Part shown: one piece after another, positions 28,464 through 36,476 of the stretch | Layout: each line of letters begins with the position of its first letter | Position numbering within the stretch: position 1 is the first letter of the stretch | NCBI GenBank assembly: GCA_002506825.1 | Contig: DAYH01000030.1 | Coordinates: forward strand, 6,066-70,065 | DNA from: Euryarchaeota archaeon UBA103 | Lineage (GTDB): Archaea; Thermoplasmatota; Poseidoniia; Poseidoniales; Thalassarchaeaceae | DNA length: 64,000 nt | Direction: 5' to 3' | Program-made: the position numbers and the translations under genes | The notes under the pieces: model-generated | Told to the model about the DNA's origin: nothing | What the model saw: only the letters and a program-made list of their open reading frames with translations | Databases searched by the model: none

Positions 28464-28868
28464 TTATCTCTTTCTAGACATCTGACAGCCAAAATTTGCA
28501 TCTCCTTCCAGAATATCCATCTTAGTGATTTTTACTGTAGCTTCGGAAACAGGCAGTGGGGCCAATAGTTTATTCAGTATTCTAGAACCCAGTGACTCGA
28601 GTAAGGAGACTCTTGTTTCTCGGATTGAATCATCGATAGATTCCAACAAATATTCATAATTCACTACATCGGATATTTTGTCAGATTTAGGAGATTCTGA
28701 GTTGAGGATAATTACTTCAATATCAAAACGTAATTTTTGAGGCCTGCCTATCTCATGGGCATGAATTCCTATATCTACATCTCTGAATAATTCCCTTAGA
28801 AAAATCACGGTTCTCCCAGACCCATAATCACTGTTGCGAAGGCCGGTTTCCTCTGAGTAGTGATCCAT
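28464..28868 (-). CDS. folB: Dihydroneopterin aldolase
   Basis: A 134-residue protein of the FolB family, which converts dihydroneopterin to 6-hydroxymethyl-dihydropterin and glycolaldehyde in folate synthesis. The N-terminal LFRDVDIGIHAHEIGRPQ segment matches the family (the region after the usual L..F..IGV.EER), and VVNYEYL matches the conserved D/N-Y segment that binds pterin. The ATG at 28868 is chosen over a longer frame because GGAGGAG lies directly before it and it starts one base after the stop of the upstream SDR gene. The two clearly form an operon. The folate-pathway reading is strengthened by folP at 60 kb. Confidence 0.85.
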   Translation of the reverse strand: MDHYSEETGLRNSDYGSGRTVIFLRELFRDVDIGIHAHEIGRPQKLRFDIEVIILNSESPKSDKISDVVNYEYLLESIDDSIRETRVSLLESLGSRILNKLLAPLPVSEATVKITKMDILEGDANFGCQMSRKR

Positions 28869-28869
28869 C

Positions 28870-29631
28870 TTACTCCTCCGTCTCAAAGACGACGTCCCTG
28901 CTTCTAGATAGGAACCGTTCACCTGAATCAGCATAAATTATCTGCCCTGTTACTGACTTGGCAGATATCAAGTAGACAACTGCATCTGCAATGTCTGCGG
29001 CCGAGGGCCCTGATTGTAGAGGGGTTTGTGATTGCGCTTTCTGAAAACCTTCAATTGTTTGCTCGGGACTGGGCAAAGTATGGCCTGGTGCTACTGCATT
29101 GACCCTTACTGAAGGCGCCAGCCCCCTAGCCAATGTTTCAGTCAGTCCTGCCATTGCGAATCTAGATGCGGTGTATGAGAGATAGTCCGGATTTGGTTGA
29201 GAAATCTTCTGATCCAGAATGTTAACTACCGAGCCAATAATTCCAGTGGGAAGTGTCCGGAATAGTTCTGAGATAAGTAGCGTGGGCGCTAAAGCATTGA
29301 CTTGCATGTGACGATCCCAAGATTCTTTAGAAATATCCGAAATATCATCGAAGTTGAATAGGGATGCATTATTGACGATTCCAGATACTGGGCCGAGTTC
29401 ACGACTGATTTCTCCAAACAATTTTGCAGGCATTGATTCATCGAATAGATCCCCTTGGAAAGAGGCGGCATTACCTCCTCTTGAGTTGATGGTTTCGACC
29501 AGATCAGACGCCTCATTTTCAGAGGAATTGTAATGTATTGCTACAGTAAATCCACACTCAGAAAGCCGTAAGCAAATCTCCCTTCCGATCCTTACTGCCC
29601 CACCAGTAACAAGTATGACAGCCGCATCCAT
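28870..29631 (-). CDS. SDR-family oxidoreductase, pteridine-reductase-like (FolM/PTR1)
   Basis: A 253-residue Rossmann-fold NAD(P)H reductase. TGGAVRIG near residue 9 matches the pteridine reductase version of the cofactor loop, and NNAS near residue 90 is the SDR structural motif. The catalytic YxxxK is YTASR here: the aga codon replaces Lys by Arg. Its immediate partner is folB, so a role in reducing dihydropterin or dihydrofolate is likely, perhaps standing in for DHFR; this is inference. The ATG at 29631 is preferred over a TTG upstream. An inverted repeat lies between this gene and divergent lipA. Confidence 0.82.
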   Translation of the reverse strand: MDAAVILVTGGAVRIGREICLRLSECGFTVAIHYNSSENEASDLVETINSRGGNAASFQGDLFDESMPAKLFGEISRELGPVSGIVNNASLFNFDDISDISKESWDRHMQVNALAPTLLISELFRTLPTGIIGSVVNILDQKISQPNPDYLSYTASRFAMAGLTETLARGLAPSVRVNAVAPGHTLPSPEQTIEGFQKAQSQTPLQSGPSAADIADAVVYLISAKSVTGQIIYADSGERFLSRSRDVVFETEE

Positions 29632-29673
29632 GACCGTGCGAAGAGTTTCACTCCTATTACGGGTTGTATTGAA

Positions 29674-29690
29674 CGACCCCAAAGGGGTCG
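29674..29690. promoter_or_regulatory. Perfect inverted repeat between the pteridine reductase-like gene and lipA
   Basis: CGACCCC and GGGGTCG are perfect 7-bp arms around AAA. The repeat lies 43-59 bases upstream of the SDR ATG and 38-54 bases upstream of lipA, midway between two divergent promoters, where a shared operator would be expected. Confidence 0.45.
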
Positions 29691-29727
29691 ATGAGAACGA
29701 TTAACTCCGTAGCTCTATCCGAGACAT

Positions 29728-30789
29728 ATGATGGCGACGCGACTACCGACCGTTGACACATCGAAAATAGGCATAGATTCCTGTTCTGGATCAGATACTG
29801 AAAGTCATAAAAGTAGAGTAGAAAGGGAGCGAAAAAGACTCCCAAACTGGTTCAGGACCAGTCTTCCAGTCGGTAAATCGCAGTCCAGGTACAACAGTAC
29901 TATGTCTAGCGTCAAGGAGAATGGTTTGAACACAGTATGTGTTGAAGCCAGATGCCCCAATATCCATGACTGCTGGGGCAGAGGGACTGCAACTTTCATG
30001 ATTGCCGGTGATGTATGTACGAGAGGATGTAGATTCTGTGCAGTTGATACCGCAAAGTTTCCACCTCCACTAAATCCTGATGAGCCTGAAGATTTGGCTC
30101 TAGCAATAGATAGCATGGGAATAAATCATGCAGTGATCACAGTTGTCAACAGAGACGACCTGCCTGATGGAGGAGCCGCACACTACAGAAAATGTATAAT
30201 GGCGGTTCATCAGAGGTGTCCAGATGTAGGCATAGAGCTTCTTTGCTCCGACCTAGATGGGAATTTGGACTCTTTGAAGATTCTACTAGAAGATTTACCA
30301 ATACGTGTTTTTGCTCATAATGTTGAGTGTGTACCGAGGCTCGACAAAGTGGTCAGAGACAGAAGGGCCTCATTCGCACAATCTTTGGAGATTCTCGCGG
30401 TGGCTAAGAGTTTACGGCCAGATCTGAAGACGAAAACTAGTATCATGGTGGGGCTCGGAGAGACAGACTCAGAGGTGATCGAAGCCATGAAAATGGTCAG
30501 ATCGTCTGAAGTTGATATGATTACCCTTGGACAGTATCTTCAACCAGGTGGGCGTCATCTACCAGTTGATAGGTTCCCAGAGCCTTCACAATTCGCTGAT
30601 TGGGACCGGGAAGCAAGAGAAATGGGTTTCTCAGCTGTTGCCAGCGGGCCTTTGGTGAGGTCCAGTTATCGCGCGGGCCTCCTATGGGAAGAAGCCATGG
30701 GATTGGAACCAGTAGTAACTAGGGAGTCCACTGGTTCGGCTGTGAGTCACCTTACATTTTCACCTGTCAAAGGAGGCCAAAAGATATGA
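29728..30789 (+). CDS. lipA: Lipoyl synthase
   Basis: A 353-residue radical SAM enzyme that inserts two sulfur atoms into protein-bound octanoyl groups. The auxiliary-cluster cysteines are CVEARCPNIHDC, the radical SAM triad is CTRGCRFC, and the C-terminal RSSY that completes the auxiliary cluster is present in LVRSSYRAG. The N-terminal extension of about 35 residues is polar. It heads a same-strand series ending in lipB, so attachment and maturation of lipoate are encoded beside the lipoyl-dependent dehydrogenase. An AT-rich element about 27 bases upstream suggests a leaderless or very short leader. Confidence 0.95.
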   Translation: MMATRLPTVDTSKIGIDSCSGSDTESHKSRVERERKRLPNWFRTSLPVGKSQSRYNSTMSSVKENGLNTVCVEARCPNIHDCWGRGTATFMIAGDVCTRGCRFCAVDTAKFPPPLNPDEPEDLALAIDSMGINHAVITVVNRDDLPDGGAAHYRKCIMAVHQRCPDVGIELLCSDLDGNLDSLKILLEDLPIRVFAHNVECVPRLDKVVRDRRASFAQSLEILAVAKSLRPDLKTKTSIMVGLGETDSEVIEAMKMVRSSEVDMITLGQYLQPGGRHLPVDRFPEPSQFADWDREAREMGFSAVASGPLVRSSYRAGLLWEEAMGLEPVVTRESTGSAVSHLTFSPVKGGQKI

Positions 30790-30811
30790 GCGTCGAGAGG
30801 GTGTATGCATC

Positions 30812-32053
30812 ATGAGCGAGGGGCACGGGACGGACCCGTTGCATGTTCCTGACGCCCCCCATAGGCCAGGGGATGAGGCTGGATTCGTAGACTGGCCATG
30901 GTCCCCCGAGGATCTGAAAAGGCCGGATGTCGATTGCGATGCATCTGAAACTGTGACACTAGCAGAGGGTTTAGTGAGAGTTCTTGGGGATGATAACAAG
31001 TCTTCTGGGGAGTGGGATCCAAAACTTTCCTCAGAGGAGATGATAGCCGGCTTGGAACACATGATGCGTCTTCGTATTTTTGATGATAGGATGATGAAAA
31101 TGCAGAGAACTGGTAAGCTCTCATTCTACATGCGTTCATTTGGCGAGGAAGCGGTTGCAATTGCTCAAACAATGGCTTTGAAAGAGCAGGACTGGCTTTT
31201 CCCCACTTACAGGCAACCTGGAGCTCAATTTGTCAGAGGCAGAGATATGGTGAGTATGATTTGCCATTGTATTGGAAATGAGATGGACAATGTCAAAGGC
31301 CGGCAGATGCCTGTGCACTACACCTACAGAGAAGGACGGTTCATCTCGGTTTCTAGTCCCGTTGGAACACAATTTAGCCAGGCCGTTGGGGTTGCCTTGG
31401 CTTCTGGGTACAAGGGACTCGATGAAGTCACAATTACCTGGATTGGAGACGGGGCTAGTGCAGAAGGGGATTATCATTATGCTTTGAATTTCGCAAGTAT
31501 CTTTCAGGCTCCAGTGATTTTGAATGTTGTTAACAATCAGTGGGCAATATCTACTCACAAAAATTTTGCAAGTAAAAATGGCAATTTTGCTGTCAGAGGA
31601 TTGCCATATGGAATTCCTAGCATTCGTGTGGACGGTAATGATTTCTTGGCCCTTTACTCAGTTACTTCTTGGGCTCGAGAGCGAGCCTCGAGAGGACTTG
31701 GCCCTACGCACATCGAGGTCTTGACATACCGTGCTGGAGCACACAGTAGTAGTGACGACCCATCTAGATACAGGCCTTCTGATATTCACTCTCAATGGCC
31801 CGGTGGAGATCCCATAGACAGACTTACAGAGCATCTTAAGGAGACAGGAGAATGGTCAGACGAGATGCATCAGAAACTTTCCGAAAAAATAGACTCTGAA
31901 GTTATGGTGGCATACAAAGAAGCTGTCAAGTTCGGAGATTTGGCGAATGGCCCTTACCCATCTTCCGATGCAATATTCACAGAGGTTTACGAGAGTCCCC
32001 CTTGGCATCTAGAGGAACAATGGGATGAAATGAAGAAATGGAGGGATTCATAA
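30812..32053 (+). CDS. bkdA1: Branched-chain 2-oxoacid dehydrogenase E1 alpha subunit
   Basis: A 413-residue thiamine-diphosphate-binding alpha chain of the E1 component, which decarboxylates 2-oxoacids derived from Leu, Ile and Val. The ThDP motif is IGDGASAEGD followed by NVVNNQWAIST. The HSSSDDPSRYRP segment and the N-terminal layout closely match the bacterial BkdA1 family as I know it from Pseudomonas, more than the pyruvate form. Its stop overlaps the E1 beta start in TAATG, so translation is probably coupled. Bacterial ancestry is inferred. Some archaeal complexes of this type also accept pyruvate. Confidence 0.9.
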   Translation: MSEGHGTDPLHVPDAPHRPGDEAGFVDWPWSPEDLKRPDVDCDASETVTLAEGLVRVLGDDNKSSGEWDPKLSSEEMIAGLEHMMRLRIFDDRMMKMQRTGKLSFYMRSFGEEAVAIAQTMALKEQDWLFPTYRQPGAQFVRGRDMVSMICHCIGNEMDNVKGRQMPVHYTYREGRFISVSSPVGTQFSQAVGVALASGYKGLDEVTITWIGDGASAEGDYHYALNFASIFQAPVILNVVNNQWAISTHKNFASKNGNFAVRGLPYGIPSIRVDGNDFLALYSVTSWARERASRGLGPTHIEVLTYRAGAHSSSDDPSRYRPSDIHSQWPGGDPIDRLTEHLKETGEWSDEMHQKLSEKIDSEVMVAYKEAVKFGDLANGPYPSSDAIFTEVYESPPWHLEEQWDEMKKWRDS

Positions 32054-33063
32054 TGCCTAATATGAATATGGTAGAGTCCGTAAATAATGCTCTGGATACA
32101 ATGTTATCGAGGGACAATGATGTCATTATGTTCGGAGAAGATTTTGGATACTTTGGAGGTGTTTTTAGAACATCCGATGGCCTGCAAGATAAGCATGGTA
32201 AGCACAGAGTTTTCGACTCGCCCCTTTCCGAGGGAGGAATTGCGGCTACTGCTTTCGGGATGGGAATAAACGGACTCAGGCCAGTAGTTGAAATACAGTT
32301 TGCAGACTATATCTTTCCGGCATACGACCAAATCGTCAACGAGATGGCGAAGGTAAGGCATCGTTCTGGTGGAGAGTTCTGGTGTCCGGTAACCATCAGA
32401 ACTCCAGCGGGAGGGGGAATTAGAGGGGGGCACCATCACTCTCAATCTCCTGAGGCTCAGTTTACGCATACGCCGGGCCTCAAGGTAGTTTATTGTTCAA
32501 CACCATACAACGCCAAGGGACTGCTAATCAGCGCTATTGAGGATAATGATCCAGTTATCTTCTTCGAGCCAAAAAGATGCTATAGGGGCCCTTTCTATGG
32601 AGACCCACACAAAGTGCCAACATGGTCTGGACATCCAGAGGCAGAGGTTCCCGAGTCTCATTACACCATTCCCCTAGGAGAGGCACGGTTAGCCTTGGAA
32701 GGCAGCCAGTGCACGGTGATTTCTTGGGGGGCGATGGTTCATGTGTGCGAGCGTGCAATAATGGACAGTGGAATTTCTTGTGACCTAATAGATCTCCAAA
32801 CACTAGTCCCTTGGGATCGAGAAGCAGTGGTCAAATCGATCGAGAAGACAGGTAGATGTGTAATAGTTCATGAAGCTCCAAAAACTAGTGGATTTGGAGC
32901 TGAAATGGCTGCTTCGATACAAGAAAGATGTTTTTGGAGTCTGGAGTCCCCAATAGAGAGAGTGACTGGTTGGGATACTCCTTTTCCCCATACTACTGAA
33001 TGGGATTACATGCCCGGACCAGATAGAGTGGCCGCGGCGATAGCGAAAACACAGGAGGATTAA
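32053..33063 (+). CDS. bkdA2: Branched-chain 2-oxoacid dehydrogenase E1 beta subunit
   Basis: A 336-residue beta chain that pairs with E1 alpha. It shows GEDFGYFGGVFR near the N-terminus, FDSPLSEGGIA, and EIQFADYIFPAYDQI, matching BkdA2. HHHSQSPEA is also typical. The ATG at 32053 overlaps the E1 alpha stop by one base and has GGAGGG upstream, so it is preferred over an ATG five codons earlier. The E2 gene starts one base after its stop. Confidence 0.92.
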   Translation: MPNMNMVESVNNALDTMLSRDNDVIMFGEDFGYFGGVFRTSDGLQDKHGKHRVFDSPLSEGGIAATAFGMGINGLRPVVEIQFADYIFPAYDQIVNEMAKVRHRSGGEFWCPVTIRTPAGGGIRGGHHHSQSPEAQFTHTPGLKVVYCSTPYNAKGLLISAIEDNDPVIFFEPKRCYRGPFYGDPHKVPTWSGHPEAEVPESHYTIPLGEARLALEGSQCTVISWGAMVHVCERAIMDSGISCDLIDLQTLVPWDREAVVKSIEKTGRCVIVHEAPKTSGFGAEMAASIQERCFWSLESPIERVTGWDTPFPHTTEWDYMPGPDRVAAAIAKTQED

Positions 33064-33064
33064 C

Positions 33065-34351
33065 ATGGCGAAATATGATTTCAAATTGCCCGATATTGGA
33101 GAAGGAGTCGTAGAGGGCGAAGTAGTCACGTGGCATGTATCGGTAGGGGACGTGGTTTCCGAGGATGATCCAATTGTTGACGTGATGACCGATAAGGCTA
33201 CTGTAACCATTCCATCGCCTACAGATGGAACTGTTGTGTCCCTTAATGGAGAGGTAGGCGATATGGTAGCCGTTGGTTCTGTACTGATAGAGTTCGATAC
33301 CGATGGGTCGGCTCCTTCGATCCCTGAGCTTGAGGATGAGTCCGAGCCGATAGAAGAAGAGGCAGAGGAAGAACAGGTAGAGATTCCGGCAAAAACAGAG
33401 GTTAGAGAAGTTGTAAAATCTCCTGAAGTATCGAAACCAGTTCAAATGTCTGCGCCAGAAATTCCCATATCGAGTTCCAGAACAGTACTGGCTAGTCCGG
33501 CTGTCAGAAGAAGAGCTAGGGAGGCCAACATAGACCTGGCATCATTGAGTGGCAGTGGCCCCGCTGGCAGGGTTAGGCACGCGGACATAGATGCCTTCGT
33601 TGCAGGAGGGGGGGCCGTTATGGGCGCTCCACCAGTGGCATACTCAACCAAGAGGAGCGGTTTTAGTGAAGTCAAAATCGTTGGTCTGAGGAGGAAGATT
33701 TCAGAACAGATGGTCAAGAGTGCGTTTTCAATCCCTCACTTCTCATATTTCGAAGAGGTTGATGTGACGGAGCTTGAGGCATTGCGACAGGCGCTCAATA
33801 CTAGTCGTGGGGAGGATCAACCTAAACTTACTTATCTGCCATTCATAATGCTAGCTTTAGCCAAGATAATGCCAGAACATCCAGAATGTAACGGTTATTT
33901 CTATGATGGAGATGGAGTTGTACACCGTCATGAGGCTGTAAACCTGGGAATAGCCACCCAAACAGATAGAGGACTATATGTCCCAGTAGTGAAGAATGTT
34001 GAGTCCATGGATGTTTGGCAAGCGGCAAATGATCTGATTCGTGTTTCTGGGGCGGCTAGAACAGGAACAGCTAGCCTCGATGACTTGACTGGCTCTACAT
34101 TCACGATAACTAGTCTTGGAAGAGACGGTGGACTAGGTGCAACACCTATTATCAATCATCCCGAGATGGCCATATTAGGAGTCCATAAGGCCAGAGAGAT
34201 GCCGGTTGTCAGGAGTGGCAATATCGTAATTAGAAGGATGATGAACCTATCTAGCTCCTTCGACCATAGAGTAATTGATGGCGCAGATGGGGCCCGACTA
34301 GTACAGCATCTGAAGAAAATGTTAGAGCATCCTGCGATGATATTCATGTGA
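33065..34351 (+). CDS. bkdB: Dihydrolipoamide acyltransferase E2 of the branched-chain 2-oxoacid dehydrogenase
   Basis: A 428-residue E2 core. Residues 1-80 are a lipoyl domain with Lys44 in DVMTDKATV as the attachment site. An acidic linker follows, then a peripheral-subunit-binding domain at about 138-178 (ASPAVRRRAREANI, SGPAGRV), then the acyltransferase domain. The catalytic pair His401 and Asp405 sits in FDHRVIDGADG near the C-terminus. It moves the acyl group from E1 to CoA and binds E3. It has only one lipoyl domain. Operon position confirms its partners. Confidence 0.94.
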   Translation: MAKYDFKLPDIGEGVVEGEVVTWHVSVGDVVSEDDPIVDVMTDKATVTIPSPTDGTVVSLNGEVGDMVAVGSVLIEFDTDGSAPSIPELEDESEPIEEEAEEEQVEIPAKTEVREVVKSPEVSKPVQMSAPEIPISSSRTVLASPAVRRRAREANIDLASLSGSGPAGRVRHADIDAFVAGGGAVMGAPPVAYSTKRSGFSEVKIVGLRRKISEQMVKSAFSIPHFSYFEEVDVTELEALRQALNTSRGEDQPKLTYLPFIMLALAKIMPEHPECNGYFYDGDGVVHRHEAVNLGIATQTDRGLYVPVVKNVESMDVWQAANDLIRVSGAARTGTASLDDLTGSTFTITSLGRDGGLGATPIINHPEMAILGVHKAREMPVVRSGNIVIRRMMNLSSSFDHRVIDGADGARLVQHLKKMLEHPAMIFM

Positions 34352-34360
34352 GTTGACAAA

Positions 34361-35797
34361 ATGGCCGAAATCAGAAAATGTCAGGTTTTGATAGTCGGGG
34401 CTGGCCCTGGAGGATATGTAGCTGGAATTAGATCTGGCCAACTTGGCCTAGATACAATAGTTGTAGAGGGAGATAAAGCAGGAGGTACTTGTCTAATCAG
34501 GGGCTGTATTCCCAGTAAGGCGATGATACATGCCGCTGAGAGGTTCGAGTCGCTTTCAAAGCACAGTTCTGAAGAGGGCCATATGGGAATTTCAATAACA
34601 TCTGAGCCTGAGCTCGATATGTCGTCACTTGTTTCCTGGAAGGATTCAATAGTGGATCGTTTGAATAAAGGCGTAGAATCTCTACTCAAGGGATCTGGCG
34701 TAGAGCTCGTAAAGGGATGGGCGACTTTTAGTGGACCTAAGAGATGCACTGTAAAGACTTCAGACGGAGAAATAGAAATTGAAGCAGAGAATGTTATTTT
34801 AGCAACTGGATCTAGTCACATAGACCTACCTTTCATGCCTTGTGATGAGGAGTTCATTCTCTCTTCCACCGGAGCTCTTGAACTGGATTCTCTTCCCTCG
34901 AAAGTAGCCATAGTTGGAGGTGGCTACATCGGACTAGAACTCGGATGTGCACTTTCCAAACTAGGTTCTGAAGTAACGGTCGTCGAAGGCATGGATAGTG
35001 TACTTGGAATATTTGATAAAGAGCTTCGAAGACCTCTGGAGATTTGGCTGAAGAAGCATGGCGTCTCGATCCACACCAATGCACTAGCCAAGGGGGCAGA
35101 AGTGAAAGGAAGGGGTGCCTCGAAGAAAGTAGAGCTCTCTTTCGAGAAGAATGGCGAAATCCAATCGATAAAGGTTGACAAGGTCCTGGTAACAGTTGGA
35201 AGAAAGCCCAATACCAAGGATTGGGGATTAGAGACAATGGGGGTCAGGATGGATCACTCTGGACGATTCATCAGGATTGACAGACAATGCAGAACGAACA
35301 TCCCAGGAGTTTTCGCTATAGGAGATGTTTCTGGAGAGCCTATGCTAGCCCACAAGGCCAGTTCACAGGGAGAGATGGTAGCTGAGATTATATCGGGCCT
35401 AACTAGAGAGTTTGACAAAGTGGCCATCCCAGCAATAGTTTTCACGGAACCTGAGATAGTTTCAGTGGGTTTGATGCCTCATGAGGCAGAGGATAGGGGA
35501 GAAGAAATAATTGTAGGGAAGTTTCCTCTTGCGGCCAACGGTAGGGCCTTGACTCTCGAAGCAGAGAAAACAGGCGGATTCGTCAGAGTTGTAGCTCGTG
35601 ATTCTGATCACGTCATATTAGGAATACAGGCCGTTGGAAGCCATGTTGCTGAACTCCATGGAGAGTTTGTACTAGCACTAGAAATGGGTGCACTTTTGGA
35701 GGATATTGCTGATACGGTACATGCACATCCGACGATGGCAGAGGCCTTCCATGAAAGCGTCCTGAAATCTCTAGGACATGCTATCCATTCTGCATGA
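34361..35797 (+). CDS. lpdA: Dihydrolipoamide dehydrogenase (E3)
   Basis: A 478-residue FAD-dependent disulfide reductase that reoxidises lipoamide and makes NADH. The FAD motif GAGPGGYVAG lies at 13-22, the redox disulfide is Cys44-Cys49 in GTCLIRGCIPSKA, an NAD-binding GGGYIGLELG lies mid-chain, and the C-terminal HAHPTMAEAF supplies the His-Glu pair. It follows E2 by nine bases. It probably serves any other lipoyl systems of the cell as well, such as glycine cleavage. Confidence 0.95.
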   Translation: MAEIRKCQVLIVGAGPGGYVAGIRSGQLGLDTIVVEGDKAGGTCLIRGCIPSKAMIHAAERFESLSKHSSEEGHMGISITSEPELDMSSLVSWKDSIVDRLNKGVESLLKGSGVELVKGWATFSGPKRCTVKTSDGEIEIEAENVILATGSSHIDLPFMPCDEEFILSSTGALELDSLPSKVAIVGGGYIGLELGCALSKLGSEVTVVEGMDSVLGIFDKELRRPLEIWLKKHGVSIHTNALAKGAEVKGRGASKKVELSFEKNGEIQSIKVDKVLVTVGRKPNTKDWGLETMGVRMDHSGRFIRIDRQCRTNIPGVFAIGDVSGEPMLAHKASSQGEMVAEIISGLTREFDKVAIPAIVFTEPEIVSVGLMPHEAEDRGEEIIVGKFPLAANGRALTLEAEKTGGFVRVVARDSDHVILGIQAVGSHVAELHGEFVLALEMGALLEDIADTVHAHPTMAEAFHESVLKSLGHAIHSA

Positions 35798-35806
35798 GGT
35801 GGATTA

Positions 35807-36469
35807 TTGTCGGAGATAGAAATACTCCATCTAGGAGTAGAGGAGTATTCCTCGGTTTTTGAGACGATGAAGATTTTACAGCATAAGAGGATTGATGATG
35901 AAATCTCGGATACTCTAATTTTTGTTATCCATCCAGAAATTGTTACTTTGGGCCCTAAGGCAATCAGAGAGGGAGTAGAGATTGAAGATTATCAAATTTT
36001 TGAGACAGACCGAGGAGGAGGGGCTACGTGGCATGGTCCGGGACAGCTAGTTGTCTATCCAATAATTAAGTGGGAAGGGGAGATGCAAAGTGTCAAGTCT
36101 GTTATCTCCATACTGGAAGACTGGACAATTTCGGCATTCGAAGAATGCGGGATAGATTCATACAAAGACCAGGCAATGCAGGGAGTTTGGGTGGATGGGT
36201 ACAAAATTTGCTCTATTGGACTTTCTTTCTTTAAGTGGGTCAGTAGGCATGGCATGTCGATAAATGTGAATACTCCCGGTTCAAGAGTTGAGGGCCTTTC
36301 TGGATGCGGGATGGAGGAAGGGGTACACACTTGTCTGCATAAACTAGGATATCTCCAAGACAAAGACGGGAACGACATCGATATCAAAAGAGTTGAGCGT
36401 GCGTTGATCGGTACATGTGAGAAAATTTTAGGAAGAGTTCCTAGTTATCATTTGGATAAGGGCGTGTGA
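35807..36469 (+). CDS. lipB: Octanoyl-[acyl-carrier]: protein octanoyltransferase
   Basis: A 220-residue enzyme that transfers octanoate to the lipoyl lysine before LipA acts. RGGGATWHGPGQLVVYP is the family signature; the Lys of DGYKICSIG and the Cys of SGCGMEEG are the catalytic pair. It starts at TTG with GAGGTGG five bases upstream. It lies 9 bases after the E3 gene. It implies an octanoyl donor; which carrier this archaeon uses is not shown in the window. Confidence 0.92.
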   Translation: MSEIEILHLGVEEYSSVFETMKILQHKRIDDEISDTLIFVIHPEIVTLGPKAIREGVEIEDYQIFETDRGGGATWHGPGQLVVYPIIKWEGEMQSVKSVISILEDWTISAFEECGIDSYKDQAMQGVWVDGYKICSIGLSFFKWVSRHGMSINVNTPGSRVEGLSGCGMEEGVHTCLHKLGYLQDKDGNDIDIKRVERALIGTCEKILGRVPSYHLDKGV

Positions 36470-36476
36470 AGTTAGA

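Noticed and set aside
30812..33063. Reading E1 alpha and beta as pyruvate dehydrogenase
   Set aside because: HSSSDDPSRYRP and the layout match the branched-chain form better. Pyruvate activity cannot be excluded.
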